A stretch of DNA of 64,000 nucleotides from Christiangramia echinicola DSM 19838 (GCF_000423065.1 NZ_AUHG01000016.1:62001-126000); one strand, 5' to 3'. Numbered from the stretch's first letter, positions 18,052 to 27,004 are shown. Notes: generated by a model not told the origin, from the letters alone. Numbers and translations are program-made.

Positions 18052-18778
18052 TTATAAATTCTTCTTCTTTACGAAAGGAAACAGGAAGTTTCTCTCCATT
18101 GGTTAGTTCAACTTCCTTATTGGCTTTATGATACCTTACCACAAAATTTAAATTAAGCACGTAGCTTTTATGAATTCTAATGAAGGCTGAAGGAAGAATT
18201 TCTTCCACGAACTTTAGTGTTTTTGTAGCCATTTTATTTATGCCATCAATTTTTTTAATGCTACAGTAATTGCTCTCGGCTTTACAATACAGGATCTGGT
18301 TTGAATGAATGAGCTCAAATCCTTCCAGGGTAGCAAAGGCGATCTTACTCACATTCTGGTCATTTACATTTAGGTTTTCCAGTAATAATGACAATTTCTT
18401 CTGGGCAAAACTACCTTCATTCCTGGTTTCAAACCTTTTTATAGCTTCAGTTAATTCCAGATTATTAATTGGTTTCAATAAATAATCCAGGGCACTTCGT
18501 TTTATGGCCTTGATCGCGAATTGATTGTAGGCCGTGGTAAATATGACCTCGAATTTTATGACCTCGAAATAATGAAATAGTTCAAAACCATTTTTTTCAG
18601 GCATTTGAATGTCGAGGAAGACGAGCTCTGGCTCATGCGTTTTAATCGCCGTGACACCAGCATCTACCGAATGGCATTTTTCAGCAATATTGAATTTATT
18701 CGGGAAATACTTATTCAGTGTTTTCTCAAGTAAATTCTGAGCATTTACTTCATCGTCGATGATGACTACTTTTATCAT
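18029..18778 (-). CDS. LytTR-family response regulator
   Basis: DNA-binding response regulator, 249 residues. The receiver domain (1-115) has the acidic pair DDE near 8-10, phospho-Asp56 in FLDIQMPEKNG and the Lys of LLKPI. A LytTR DNA-binding domain (about 145-245) follows, with FIRIHKSYVLNLNFV. Its 3' end overlaps the propeller kinase, so the two form one operon and a cognate pair. Targets cannot be read from the sequence. Confidence 0.93.
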   Translation of the reverse strand: MIKVVIIDDEVNAQNLLEKTLNKYFPNKFNIAEKCHSVDAGVTAIKTHEPELVFLDIQMPEKNGFELFHYFEVIKFEVIFTTAYNQFAIKAIKRSALDYLLKPINNLELTEAIKRFETRNEGSFAQKKLSLLLENLNVNDQNVSKIAFATLEGFELIHSNQILYCKAESNYCSIKKIDGINKMATKTLKFVEEILPSAFIRIHKSYVLNLNFVVRYHKANKEVELTNGEKLPVSFRKEEEFINAILQNQ

Positions 18779-19007
18779 AAAATAAAACTACAGTTAAATA
18801 GGGATTTGAAGATCTCTAGACGCGCTAAAATAACATACTTAACCGAAAGACAAATTATTTTTTTAAATGAACGGTTAGAAGTGAGTATATATTTAGATCC
18901 AGCCGGAACTATATGGCGGTTAAAGTGTCTTCGATCCTATTATAATTCCTCAAAACCAGAAAGTCTTAAGAATATTTAGATACTTATGTTTTACAGTAAA
19001 AATCAAT

Positions 19008-20372
19008 TTAATTTTTCACAACTGGAGGAGCAGCCATTTTAAAGACCGAAACATCAAAGCTCTGTACTATGATCCTATGTCTTTTTAAGTTGATAAACTG
19101 AATTAAGATTACCAGGGTAAAAGGTATAATGGAGATCGTAATAAATACCATTTCCCAATCGAAACTGGTCTTCAAAATTCCCAGTAAACCAGCTCCCATG
19201 GCACGTCCCATATTAGACAAGGCCATATAAAGTGTGAATTGAGTTGCCGCGACTTTTTTCCAGCATAGATGCATGGCAGATGCAAATATGGCAATACATA
19301 AAAATGTATATAGAGTGTAATAAAATAGAATAAAGGTGATCACAACAAAAATACTACTCCATAATTGGGTTATGAATGCAAATACTGCAATTAGGATTGT
19401 AGCTAAGATCAGGTAAAGAGTTAGCATTTTAATTTTACCAAAATAATCAACCAGGTAACCACCTATGAACATCCCTAAGAAACCTCCAATAACGGTGGTA
19501 ATAGAAAGTATGTTCGAAAAGTATGAATTAGACCATCCTAATTCCTGTATGCTAAAAATTGGTAGTAATGTATCTACTAATCCATACATTATTCCTAAAA
19601 TGAAAATACCTAAACATAGCACCAAACTGGATTTTAATATCACTACTCTGTAAAGACTTTTAAATATGTGCTTCCAGCTTCTTAACTGTGTCTTTCTAGA
19701 CTCTATAGACGCATTCCCAGAAGTCCAGGGAAGGAGTTTTTCGCCGGGTCGTTCCTTAAAATATAAAGGGAAGATCATAATGCATGCTACGGCAATAGAC
19801 AGGGAGAAAACAGTGAATGAAAAACCAAAATTATTGATAAGCCATGTACCTGTAATCAAAGCCAATGAATTACCTATGGTTTTTGATCCCCACATTAAGC
19901 CATTAGCTCTTGCCTGCTCTTTTCTTGGGATAACTTCTACCGCCATTCCATCTGTTGCTACATCTTGAAAAGCGCCAAAGAAATTTACTAAGAAACCTGC
20001 GATCATTAATCCGCTGAGGTTATTTAAAGGGTCGGTTACCAGACCAAGATTAATAAAACTCAGAATAAGTCCAAGTTGACCAAAGAGTACCCAGGGCCGT
20101 TTTCTACCCATAGATAAAACAGTGAACCTGTCCATTAAAGGCGCTATTAAAACTTTAAAACTCCATGGAATAAGCATAACGCTAACAAGTGAAGCGATCT
20201 CCATTGCAGATTTTCCATTCATCGCCATCCATGCTGGTAGTGCAAAATATGTGATGCCTTCTGGAATTCCCTGTGCTACATAAAGTGCCGAGAACGTAAG
20301 GTATCTTGTTATAGCATTATCGGTTAAATTTTTCCCTAATCTATTATTTACGCGAGTAGTTTTATCCTTCAT
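19008..20372 (-). CDS. AmpG-like (PAT family) MFS transporter
   Basis: Inner-membrane transporter, 454 residues, about 12 membrane segments. Resembles the peptide-acetyl-CoA/AmpG branch of MFS: YVAQGIPEGITYFALPAWM in TM1, WSFKVLIAPLMDRF, GRKRPWVL, and GAFQDVATDGMAVEVIP. AmpG imports anhydromuropeptides from cell-wall turnover; whether this protein does so is not certain because the branch is diverse. It lies between two LytTR two-component pairs, all on the minus strand, but with over 200 bases on each side it may be a separate unit. A 14-bp palindrome lies 71 bases upstream of its start. Confidence 0.82.
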   Translation of the reverse strand: MKDKTTRVNNRLGKNLTDNAITRYLTFSALYVAQGIPEGITYFALPAWMAMNGKSAMEIASLVSVMLIPWSFKVLIAPLMDRFTVLSMGRKRPWVLFGQLGLILSFINLGLVTDPLNNLSGLMIAGFLVNFFGAFQDVATDGMAVEVIPRKEQARANGLMWGSKTIGNSLALITGTWLINNFGFSFTVFSLSIAVACIMIFPLYFKERPGEKLLPWTSGNASIESRKTQLRSWKHIFKSLYRVVILKSSLVLCLGIFILGIMYGLVDTLLPIFSIQELGWSNSYFSNILSITTVIGGFLGMFIGGYLVDYFGKIKMLTLYLILATILIAVFAFITQLWSSIFVVITFILFYYTLYTFLCIAIFASAMHLCWKKVAATQFTLYMALSNMGRAMGAGLLGILKTSFDWEMVFITISIIPFTLVILIQFINLKRHRIIVQSFDVSVFKMAAPPVVKN

Positions 20373-20442
20373 GATTTAGATTTCAAGATTAGTAGATTAA
20401 AATCTGCAACTGCTTAATATTTGAGGGAATTCGGTTACTATA

Positions 20443-20456
20443 CAGAAATATTTCTG
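20443..20456. promoter_or_regulatory. Perfect 14-bp palindrome upstream of the AmpG-like gene
   Basis: CAGAAATATTTCTG is a complete dyad with no spacer. It lies in the 315-base gap 20373-20687, 71 bases from the AmpG-like start codon, a position suited to an operator. The gap also holds a 7-bp inverted repeat AAGTGCC/GGCACTT (20547-20577). Nothing else is recognisable there. Confidence 0.35.
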
Positions 20457-20687
20457 CCTTCTTTATATCCTATATTTAGATTGATGAATGACCTGAATAT
20501 GAAAAAGACAGAAATAGAACATCAAAATTGATGGTAGGGCTCCTTTAAGTGCCATTGTGATGATCTTTAAGGCACTTCTATGATCTTTTACAGTTATAAG
20601 TAAGTGATATTCAGTGAGATTAAAAAGTGATTCAGGACGAATGCATCTTTAAGCTGTCCGGGGAAGACATTTTCTTTAGCGAAAGAA

Positions 20688-21428
20688 TTAGATGGTTTGC
20701 AATCGTCTTAGCAATACTTTTTTCAGAGCTTTACTAATAGGAATTGCTTTTCTCCCAATTACAATATGGGTAGTGGCAATTTCTTTGATGTGAGAAATAT
20801 TGATGATAAATGATCTGTGTATTCTTAGAAAGTGTCTGGAGGGTAATTTTCTATCCATTTCCTTAAGAGTCATGACCAGTAAATATTCCTTATTATTAGA
20901 GAAAATACGGCAATAGTTACGTTCGGCTTCAATGTAAAGTATGTCCTTGATATTTACTTTCACCATAGAATTAAGGTGCCTCACAAAGATACAGTCACTT
21001 AAGACTAAGGTTTCATTGTTAGAATGTGCCTTAGGATTGGGGTCATTTTTGATTCCTATCTGGCTTATGGTCAATTCTATGGCTCGTTGCAGATCTAATT
21101 TTTTAAAAGGTTTGGCAATAAAACCGTAGGGGTGAGTTTCCTTTGCCTTATTAAAATGGACATCATCAGCATTAGCGGTCAAATAAATAACCGGAATATC
21201 ATGTGTCTTTTGCATTTCTAATGCGGTCTCTATTCCATTTAAGCTTCCTTTCAGGTTGATGTCTAACAGTAAAATATCCGGAGTTTCAGATTTAATATGC
21301 ATTAAAGCTTCCTCACCACGAGGAACAATCCCGGTAACTTCATGACCCAGTTCATTTAATTGTAAAGAGATGTTCGCCGCTATGATCATCTCATCCTCAA
21401 CGATAAGTATTTTTATTTTTTCACTCAT
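20688..21428 (-). CDS. Response regulator with LytTR DNA-binding domain
   Basis: 246 residues. Receiver 1-120 with EDE (11-13), phospho-Asp56 in LLLDINLKGSLNG and the conserved Lys in AKPFKK. The receiver resembles the type paired with HisKA_2 kinases (GIETALEMQ, VIYLTAN). A LytTR domain (about 145-240) with FLRIHRSFIINI follows. Its start overlaps the stop of the upstream TPR kinase by one base, so they are co-expressed and very likely partners. Confidence 0.93.
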   Translation of the reverse strand: MSEKIKILIVEDEMIIAANISLQLNELGHEVTGIVPRGEEALMHIKSETPDILLLDINLKGSLNGIETALEMQKTHDIPVIYLTANADDVHFNKAKETHPYGFIAKPFKKLDLQRAIELTISQIGIKNDPNPKAHSNNETLVLSDCIFVRHLNSMVKVNIKDILYIEAERNYCRIFSNNKEYLLVMTLKEMDRKLPSRHFLRIHRSFIINISHIKEIATTHIVIGRKAIPISKALKKVLLRRLQTI

Positions 21429-23317
21429 TAGGCGCTTTTTCTAATTAGAAAATCAAATTCAATATGAGTTCCCTCTTCATTCCGTTCTATCATTGTTCCG
21501 TTAAGTTGCTGAGTTAATAATCTCACCAATTGAGATCCAAATCCTGTTCCCCTTGGTGCAAGACCATCTGTTTTTCCTACTCCATTATCTCTAACCTGTA
21601 ATTTTAAATTCTGATAACTATCTTTTTCTAAACTGATATTTATTACACCCGATTTTTGCTTCGGAAAAGCATATTTAAGTGCATTTGTCAATAATTCGTT
21701 TACAATAAGACCAATGGGAACCGCGGTATCTACATCCAGATCCAACTGATCCATGGCGCATTCAATTTTCACTTTGTCTTCAGCATTAAATGTATCCAGA
21801 ATACCTTCGCTTAAATTGATGAAGTAATCCTTCATTTCTATACTACCCAGGTTAGTGCCCTGATATAATTTTTGATGTATAATACCCATGGATTGCACCC
21901 GGTTCTGACTCGCGATCATAGCTTCTTTGGTAGCAGGATCTTCTATTTGAGCCGATTGTAGAGCAATGAGGCTTTTTACCATTTCAAGATTGTTCTTTAC
22001 CCGGTGATGTATTTCTTTTAGTAATAATTCATTTTCAGCATTCTTGGCCCGGATAATCCTGGTGGCTTTTTTACTTCTGAAAAAGAAGAATAATAATGAA
22101 AGTAATAACACGGCTAATAGAGAGACTATAACTATAAAGAGTGTTTGGGTCTTACTTTTTTGAGCAATCAAAGCAGACTGAGATGCCAGGGCCTCATCCT
22201 TTTTCCCGGTTTCATATTTAATGGCCATCTCAGATTCAATATTTTCAATCTTGCCTTCAAGTAAGTTTTTAGAATTATTGTATGCTTTGTCTTTATATAA
22301 CAGTGCATTCTCAAAATCACCGAGTTGAATATAAGCTTCGGCCAGGTCTAGATATGGCTGGATCAGGCCATTTTGATCTTTCTCTTCATAAGCATTAACC
22401 CCGGCTAATAGATGTGTTAATGCCTGCTCGTATTTTTTTTGATACAGGTATATTTTACCAATTTCGGTTCTATAGGTGGCACATCTATCCTCACCTATAT
22501 GTTCTTTACATAATTCCCAGGCTGACGTATAATCTTTCAATGCATTCTCATAATCTCGTGCTTTGAGGTATACATCACCTCGATAAGAATAAGCTCTCAC
22601 GGGAACGAAAATTTCTTCAGGAGCTTTAGATTTTACGATTTCCAGGCAATATTCGGTTGCTTTGTAAGCTTTTTCATATTCACCCAGTTGACCATAACCG
22701 ATTATTAAATTGAATTGAGCGATGGCCAGTTCACTGTAATTTTCGGTCTTTTCTAAAAGTGGAATGGCCTCATTTGTATATTCTATAGATTTATCATAAT
22801 CTTCCATTACTCTGTATTTCACACCTAAAGTGCGATAGGCACTACCAAGACCGGCTGCATCATTTATCTCTTCATATAGACCAATAGCTTTAAAAAGAAC
22901 TACCTGAGCTTTGTCTAATTGCCCGGTATTTAAATAATCTATGGAGAGCGATCTATAAGTATCTGCAATTTTTTTCTTATCACCACCTTTTAAATGATAA
23001 TCCAGTGCTTTTTCAGCATGATAAACTACAGAGTCTGGTGAAAAAAGACCATTGTAAGCATGCCAGCTAGCCAATGATTCATGAATCTGAGCAGTTAAAG
23101 TATCATTCTCAGTTTTTAAACTTCGTTTTAATGTCTTAAGACCAATAGCATGGAATTCTTCTAAATTCTCAGCGGTGGTGATATTAGCGCGCATCCAGGC
23201 CAGGCTTGAGTCTATCGGTTGGTTATTTATTTCCTTTTTGCTTAGATTTTTGGACTGTGAAAAACTAAACCAGGAAGTAATACAAGCCAGGAAAAGCATG
23301 AAAATTATCTTAGACAT
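21428..23317 (-). CDS. TPR-containing sensor histidine kinase, HisKA_2 type
   Basis: Membrane histidine kinase of 629 residues. Signal peptide 1-20 (ends FSFSQ), periplasmic TPR repeats (about 90-370; for example AYRTLGVKYRVMEDYDKSIEY), one membrane segment (about 394-415), and a HisKA_2 dimerisation domain with EIHHRVKNNLEMVKSL (His437/His438 pair). The HATPase carries NELLTNALKYAFP, DNGVG and GTGFGSQLV. TPR sensors often read protein partners rather than small ligands; the signal here is unknown. It is directly followed by its LytTR partner. Confidence 0.93.
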   Translation of the reverse strand: MSKIIFMLFLACITSWFSFSQSKNLSKKEINNQPIDSSLAWMRANITTAENLEEFHAIGLKTLKRSLKTENDTLTAQIHESLASWHAYNGLFSPDSVVYHAEKALDYHLKGGDKKKIADTYRSLSIDYLNTGQLDKAQVVLFKAIGLYEEINDAAGLGSAYRTLGVKYRVMEDYDKSIEYTNEAIPLLEKTENYSELAIAQFNLIIGYGQLGEYEKAYKATEYCLEIVKSKAPEEIFVPVRAYSYRGDVYLKARDYENALKDYTSAWELCKEHIGEDRCATYRTEIGKIYLYQKKYEQALTHLLAGVNAYEEKDQNGLIQPYLDLAEAYIQLGDFENALLYKDKAYNNSKNLLEGKIENIESEMAIKYETGKKDEALASQSALIAQKSKTQTLFIVIVSLLAVLLLSLLFFFFRSKKATRIIRAKNAENELLLKEIHHRVKNNLEMVKSLIALQSAQIEDPATKEAMIASQNRVQSMGIIHQKLYQGTNLGSIEMKDYFINLSEGILDTFNAEDKVKIECAMDQLDLDVDTAVPIGLIVNELLTNALKYAFPKQKSGVINISLEKDSYQNLKLQVRDNGVGKTDGLAPRGTGFGSQLVRLLTQQLNGTMIERNEEGTHIEFDFLIRKSA

Positions 23318-23626
23318 ATTTTTGAAAGCAGGGTGTGAGAAACATATTTTATAATCTTAAATATACAGAATTAAGTTATAAGATTTCAGCAGCAAGGTTT
23401 TTAAGTGTCTGAAAAACAGTGATTCATATTGATGTTTAACTATTGTTAGAAAACCTGGTGTAAAAGGAAAACACTAAAATTGTTATTGGTGATATTATTT
23501 CTAACTTTTGAAAGTTTAGTTAGTTATCCTGGGTATAGGTTTTTTCTTAAAAGGTAATGGTTTGTGTTTCCTGTGAAGGGGAGATCACCGAATCATAAAA
23601 TATAAAACGCATTAATTCAATATGTT

Positions 23627-23640
23627 ATGACGAAAGTCAT
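23627..23640. promoter_or_regulatory. Candidate Crp/Fnr-type operator
   Basis: ATGACGAAAGTCAT is a perfect dyad (ATGAC, 4 bases, GTCAT), the shape of Crp/Fnr-superfamily sites with TGAC half-sites. It lies 50 bases upstream of the Usp start codon. A T-run follows, so a small hairpin is possible, but a 5-bp stem is too short for a good terminator. The remaining divergent gap (23318-23690) shows no clear promoter consensus. Confidence 0.4.
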
Positions 23641-23690
23641 GTTTTTTTGAGGGTAGTCGTTTTATTTTTCTAAGTATAAATATCAAAGCT

Positions 23691-24569
23691 ATGAAAAGTA
23701 TAATTCTACCTACAGATTTCTCAGAGAATTCTATCAATGCAATAAGGTATGCACTACATCTTTTTAAGGATTATAAATGTACTTTTTACCTCCTACATAC
23801 TTTTACTCCAACGGCCTATCATTCAGGAAAAGCTTTTCATAATTTCACTGCATTAGAACTGGTTCATGCTACAAGGGATGTGGCCGTTGAGAAAATAAAG
23901 GAGCTTCGGGATACTCTAAAAACTGAATTTAAGAACCCTAAGCACCGGCTAAAATGGGTGGTTGATTTTAATTTGCTAATCAGCAAGATAAGAAGTCTGG
24001 TTAAAGAGAAAAATATAGATCTTATTATCATGGGAACCCAGGGGGCAACTGGCGCCAGAGAGATCTTTTTAGGAACCCAAACTATGTACACAATCAAAAA
24101 AGTGAACCGCCCGGTTCTGGCTGTTCCGTCCGGATATGTTTATAAAAAACCAGAGGAAGTATTATTTGCTACAGATTATAAGATACTTCGGGAGGAGGAA
24201 CTCCTTTTCCTGGAATTTTTTACCCGCCTGCATTCTTCCCGCCTGCATGTGCTTAATGTTTATACTGAAAACCTGGATGAACAGCAACGAGCTAACAGAA
24301 AGCGACTATCAGAGTTTTTGAAAGATAAAAAAGCGGTGTTTCATATAACCGAAGGAAAGGATATCCCAGAAGCCATAGAAAATTTCCAGAAGGAGAATAA
24401 TATAGATCTGATCATCATGGTTCATAAAAAGCATGGTTTCTTTGAAAATATACTTTTTAAACCAGTCATTAATAAACTGGTATATCACACCAATACCCCA
24501 TTTATGGTAATTCCGGTAAGAGAAAAGAAAGATGGGGAAGAGAATTACAATAGAATTCAAAACGAATAG
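23691..24569 (+). CDS. Universal stress protein, tandem Usp domains
   Basis: Cytoplasmic protein of 292 residues built of two UspA-like domains (about 1-145 and 150-285). The first opens with ILPTDFSENSINAIRYAL and has the nucleotide-loop motif IMGTQGATGAREIFLGTQT, which fits ATP-binding Usp (G-2x-G-9x-G-S/T). The second has IMVHKKHGFFENILFKPV, a degenerate version. Likely a stress or energy-state protein. A Crp/Fnr-like dyad upstream hints at oxygen or redox control. It precedes the TsdA/DsrE genes, and a second tandem Usp closes that cluster. Confidence 0.92.
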   Translation: MKSIILPTDFSENSINAIRYALHLFKDYKCTFYLLHTFTPTAYHSGKAFHNFTALELVHATRDVAVEKIKELRDTLKTEFKNPKHRLKWVVDFNLLISKIRSLVKEKNIDLIIMGTQGATGAREIFLGTQTMYTIKKVNRPVLAVPSGYVYKKPEEVLFATDYKILREEELLFLEFFTRLHSSRLHVLNVYTENLDEQQRANRKRLSEFLKDKKAVFHITEGKDIPEAIENFQKENNIDLIIMVHKKHGFFENILFKPVINKLVYHTNTPFMVIPVREKKDGEENYNRIQNE

Positions 24570-24664
24570 AAGAGCCATTTAAAATGGCGGTATAGAATTT
24601 CAGAATTCAATTGCGCAAGTTTTTCAGACCGCTAGCTTTCAAAAAATAAAATCCGTAATTTTAT

Positions 24665-24690
24665 GATTGAATTACTAATTTAATTCAATC
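24665..24690. repeat. Perfect 10-bp inverted repeat upstream of the dihaem cytochrome gene
   Basis: GATTGAATTA, 6 bases, TAATTCAATC. It lies 47 bases before the start codon, in the leader or promoter. It may be an operator or an RNA hairpin. Confidence 0.45.
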
Positions 24691-24713
24691 TTTACCTCCT
24701 GATCTTCCTGCTT

Positions 24714-24738
24714 ATAATCCTTTAAACATTAGGATTAT
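24714..24738 (+). promoter_or_regulatory. Hairpin covering the ribosome-binding region and start codon of the cytochrome gene
   Basis: ATAATCCT (24714-24721) and AGGATTAT (24731-24738) are perfect complements with a 9-base loop. The right arm contains AGGA, a possible Shine-Dalgarno core, and the first two bases of the ATG at 24737. In RNA this hairpin would bury the start site and could limit translation. Confidence 0.4.
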
Positions 24739-25774
24739 GACATATAAATCGTTGAGAAAAAAAAGAACCACAGTTCAGCTTTTAATAGGCTTATCTTTTA
24801 TTGTGGTATTACTGCTCATTGTTTTTTTTCTATTCAAAAATGAGGCATTTGAAACTGATTATGTCAAAATAGATAAAAACAAAATAGATCCCTTAACCGC
24901 AGATTATGATACCTTTCACCTGGATGATTCCAGGAAAAGCAAACAGATAAAATATGGTTACGAGCTTTTTATTAATACTGCCGAATATCTAGGACCCAAT
25001 AATGGAAAAAGGGAACGTTCGTTTTCAGGAAATAATCTTGCTTGCAATAATTGCCATTTAAATGCCGGAACCAAGCCTTACTCGGGGATGCTGATTGGGG
25101 TGATAAACAGGTTTCCACAGTTTAGAGGAAGAGAAAACAAGATAGGTACTATAGAAGAACGCATAAATGGCTGTATGGAGCGCAGTATGAACGGCAAGCC
25201 ATTGCCTCCAAACGGAGAGGAAATGAAGGCTTTTGTAGCTTATATGCATTGGCTCAACCAGTTTGCTCCGGAGGATGGAAAGGTGAAAGGTGCTGGATAT
25301 ACCAGGATAAAAATTCCAAACCGGGCCGTAGATCTTCAAAAAGGGGAGAAGCTATTTTTAAATAAATGTGCGTCCTGTCATGGAGAAGATGGGCAGGGAA
25401 TAGCACTACAGGATTACCCAGGATATTTATATCCACCATTATGGGGCGAAGATTCTTATAATATTGGTGCAGGGATGGCCCGGGTGATCACCGCGGCAGA
25501 ATTCATTAAAACCAATATGCCTTATGGAGCAACTTACGAGAAGCCAGAGCTTACAGATGAAGAGGCATATGACCTGGCCGGTTATATAAATCAGCATGAA
25601 CGCCCTATAAAAACCAATCCTGAATTCGATTTTCCTGATCTAAAAAAGAAACCGGTCTCTACGCCTTACCCCCCTTATGCCGATACTTTCCCTGTTTCTC
25701 AGCATCAACTGGGACCATTTCAACCTATTATGGAATTTTACAAAGAAGAATACGGAATGAAGAAAACGAAATAA
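24737..25774 (+). CDS. TsdA-like dihaem cytochrome c (thiosulfate dehydrogenase/tetrathionate reductase family)
   Basis: Membrane-anchored periplasmic cytochrome, 345 residues. An uncleaved N-terminal membrane segment (about 14-34) is followed by two haem domains. Haem 1: CNNCH at 103-107, with HLNAGTKPYSG after it and the TsdA signature INGCMERSMNGKPLP, where Cys146 matches the unusual Cys axial ligand of TsdA. Haem 2: CASCH at 211-215, with a likely Met261 ligand (KTNMPYG). TsdA enzymes interconvert thiosulfate and tetrathionate. Two DsrE-like genes follow on the same strand, supporting a sulfur role. The direction of the reaction and the electron partner are unknown. Confidence 0.85.
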   Translation: MTYKSLRKKRTTVQLLIGLSFIVVLLLIVFFLFKNEAFETDYVKIDKNKIDPLTADYDTFHLDDSRKSKQIKYGYELFINTAEYLGPNNGKRERSFSGNNLACNNCHLNAGTKPYSGMLIGVINRFPQFRGRENKIGTIEERINGCMERSMNGKPLPPNGEEMKAFVAYMHWLNQFAPEDGKVKGAGYTRIKIPNRAVDLQKGEKLFLNKCASCHGEDGQGIALQDYPGYLYPPLWGEDSYNIGAGMARVITAAEFIKTNMPYGATYEKPELTDEEAYDLAGYINQHERPIKTNPEFDFPDLKKKPVSTPYPPYADTFPVSQHQLGPFQPIMEFYKEEYGMKKTK

Positions 25775-25888
25775 CCTCCTTTTGAATAGCTTAACCTTCT
25801 GTTGCTTAGTGTTTTATTAAAATTTTAAAGCTTAACTTTAAGATCACTACACTTTAACTAAGCATTTGTCTAACTTAAATTATTAAAA

Positions 25889-26569
25889 ATGAAACCTGAT
25901 CAATTAAATTCAAACAGAAGAGATTTTCTAAGCGCGATGGTTCTGGGAGCTGCTGCCAGTGGAATGTCTGTATTAACTAATCCCCTTGAGGCCAAAATTG
26001 CCGCCTTCGATAATAAGAAAATAAGCGATCCAGATAAATGGTTCGATAAGATCAAAGGTACACACCGAGTAGTTTTTGATGGTTCTATGCCGCATCATAA
26101 TTTTCCTATTATTTGGAACTGGGCCTGGTATCATACTAATAATGGTTCTGGGTCTGCAGATGATGATCTAACGGGAATGACCGTGCTAAGGCACAATGCA
26201 ATTCCTTTTGCAATGAAAGATGAAGTGTGGGAGAAATATAATATGGGTGAAATGTTTGAAGTGCAGGATAATAATAAAAAATCTGCCGCTATTCGAAATG
26301 TGGTATACGAGCCGCAAGGCAAGGATATGCCTTTTCCATTTATTACAGGCATTAAAGACCTGCAGGATAGGGGAGCAATGTTCTGTGTATGTGATCTGGC
26401 TATGAATGTTTACAGTGGGATGGCGGCTGAAAAAATGGGTATGGAAAAAGAAGAAGTATACCAGGAATGGAAAGATGCTGTGCTTCCGGGAATTCAAATC
26501 GTTCCTTCCGGGGTATGGGCATTGTCCAGAGCACAAGCTAAAGGCTGCGGATACATCTTTGCCGGATAA
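25889..26569 (+). CDS. Tat-exported DsrE-like protein
   Basis: 226 residues. The N-terminus has a twin-arginine signal (NRRDFLSAMVLGAAASG, Arg10-Arg11) followed by a hydrophobic stretch, so the protein is exported folded. The mature part resembles the DsrE/TusD fold at its C-terminal half: DRGAMFCVCDLAM (Cys166, Cys168) in the place of the DsrE active-site Cys, then LPGIQIVPSGVWALSRAQAK and GCGYIF. The region 60-150 (GSMPHHNFPIIWNW, NNGSGSADDDLTG) is unlike short DsrE proteins and I do not recognise it. Lies 114 bases after the TsdA-like gene and 24 before a smaller DsrE. A sulfur-carrier role is inference. Confidence 0.7.
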   Translation: MKPDQLNSNRRDFLSAMVLGAAASGMSVLTNPLEAKIAAFDNKKISDPDKWFDKIKGTHRVVFDGSMPHHNFPIIWNWAWYHTNNGSGSADDDLTGMTVLRHNAIPFAMKDEVWEKYNMGEMFEVQDNNKKSAAIRNVVYEPQGKDMPFPFITGIKDLQDRGAMFCVCDLAMNVYSGMAAEKMGMEKEEVYQEWKDAVLPGIQIVPSGVWALSRAQAKGCGYIFAG

Positions 26570-26593
26570 TTAAATAATTTAAAATTCGATATT

Positions 26594-27004
26594 ATGAAAA
26601 AATATATTCTAATAGCTATTGCATGTTTCTTCTCGCTAAACCTTCTGGCACAGGATAAACCGGTTAAGATCGTCTTCGATGTAACCAGTGATGACGTGAA
26701 GGTCCATCAAAAGGCGGTAAGACATGTGAAAATGATGTCTGAAGCCTATCCTGATTCAGAATTCGAAATTGTGGTATATAGCGGGGCTTTGGATATGGTA
26801 CTGAATGAAAAATCATCGGTAGCCGAAGATCTTAAGAAATTGGCAAGTGATGAACATGTAACGGTAGCCGTTTGTTCTGGTACTATGGCCAGGGAAAATG
26901 CAGATAAATCTGCCTTACTTCCCGGGGTGATAGTGGTTCCAGATGGCATTCTTGAAATTGCCCAAAAGCAGGGACAGGGATGGAGTTATATAAAAGAGCA
27001 ATAA
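26594..27004 (+). CDS. Secreted DsrE-family protein
   Basis: 136 residues with a Sec signal peptide (1-20, ends LLAQ), so periplasmic. The mature part is a single DsrE-like domain: KIVFDVTSDDVKVHQKAVRHV at the start, EIVVYSGALDMVL, VAVCSGTMARENA with Cys94 at the usual active-site place, and LPGVIVVPDGILEIAQKQGQ followed by WSYIKE. DsrE proteins bind persulfide sulfur on that Cys. It ends the plus-strand cluster and is followed by a strong terminator. Confidence 0.82.
   Translation: MKKYILIAIACFFSLNLLAQDKPVKIVFDVTSDDVKVHQKAVRHVKMMSEAYPDSEFEIVVYSGALDMVLNEKSSVAEDLKKLASDEHVTVAVCSGTMARENADKSALLPGVIVVPDGILEIAQKQGQGWSYIKEQ

Noticed and set aside
20433..20443. 11-mer GGTTACTATAC also found at 36192-36202
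   Set aside because: Matches of this length are expected by chance in 64 kb; no dyad or common spacing to genes is shared.
24574..24588. GCCATTTAAAATGGC dyad after the first Usp gene
   Set aside because: Stem too short once a realistic loop is allowed, and no T-run follows, so not called a terminator.
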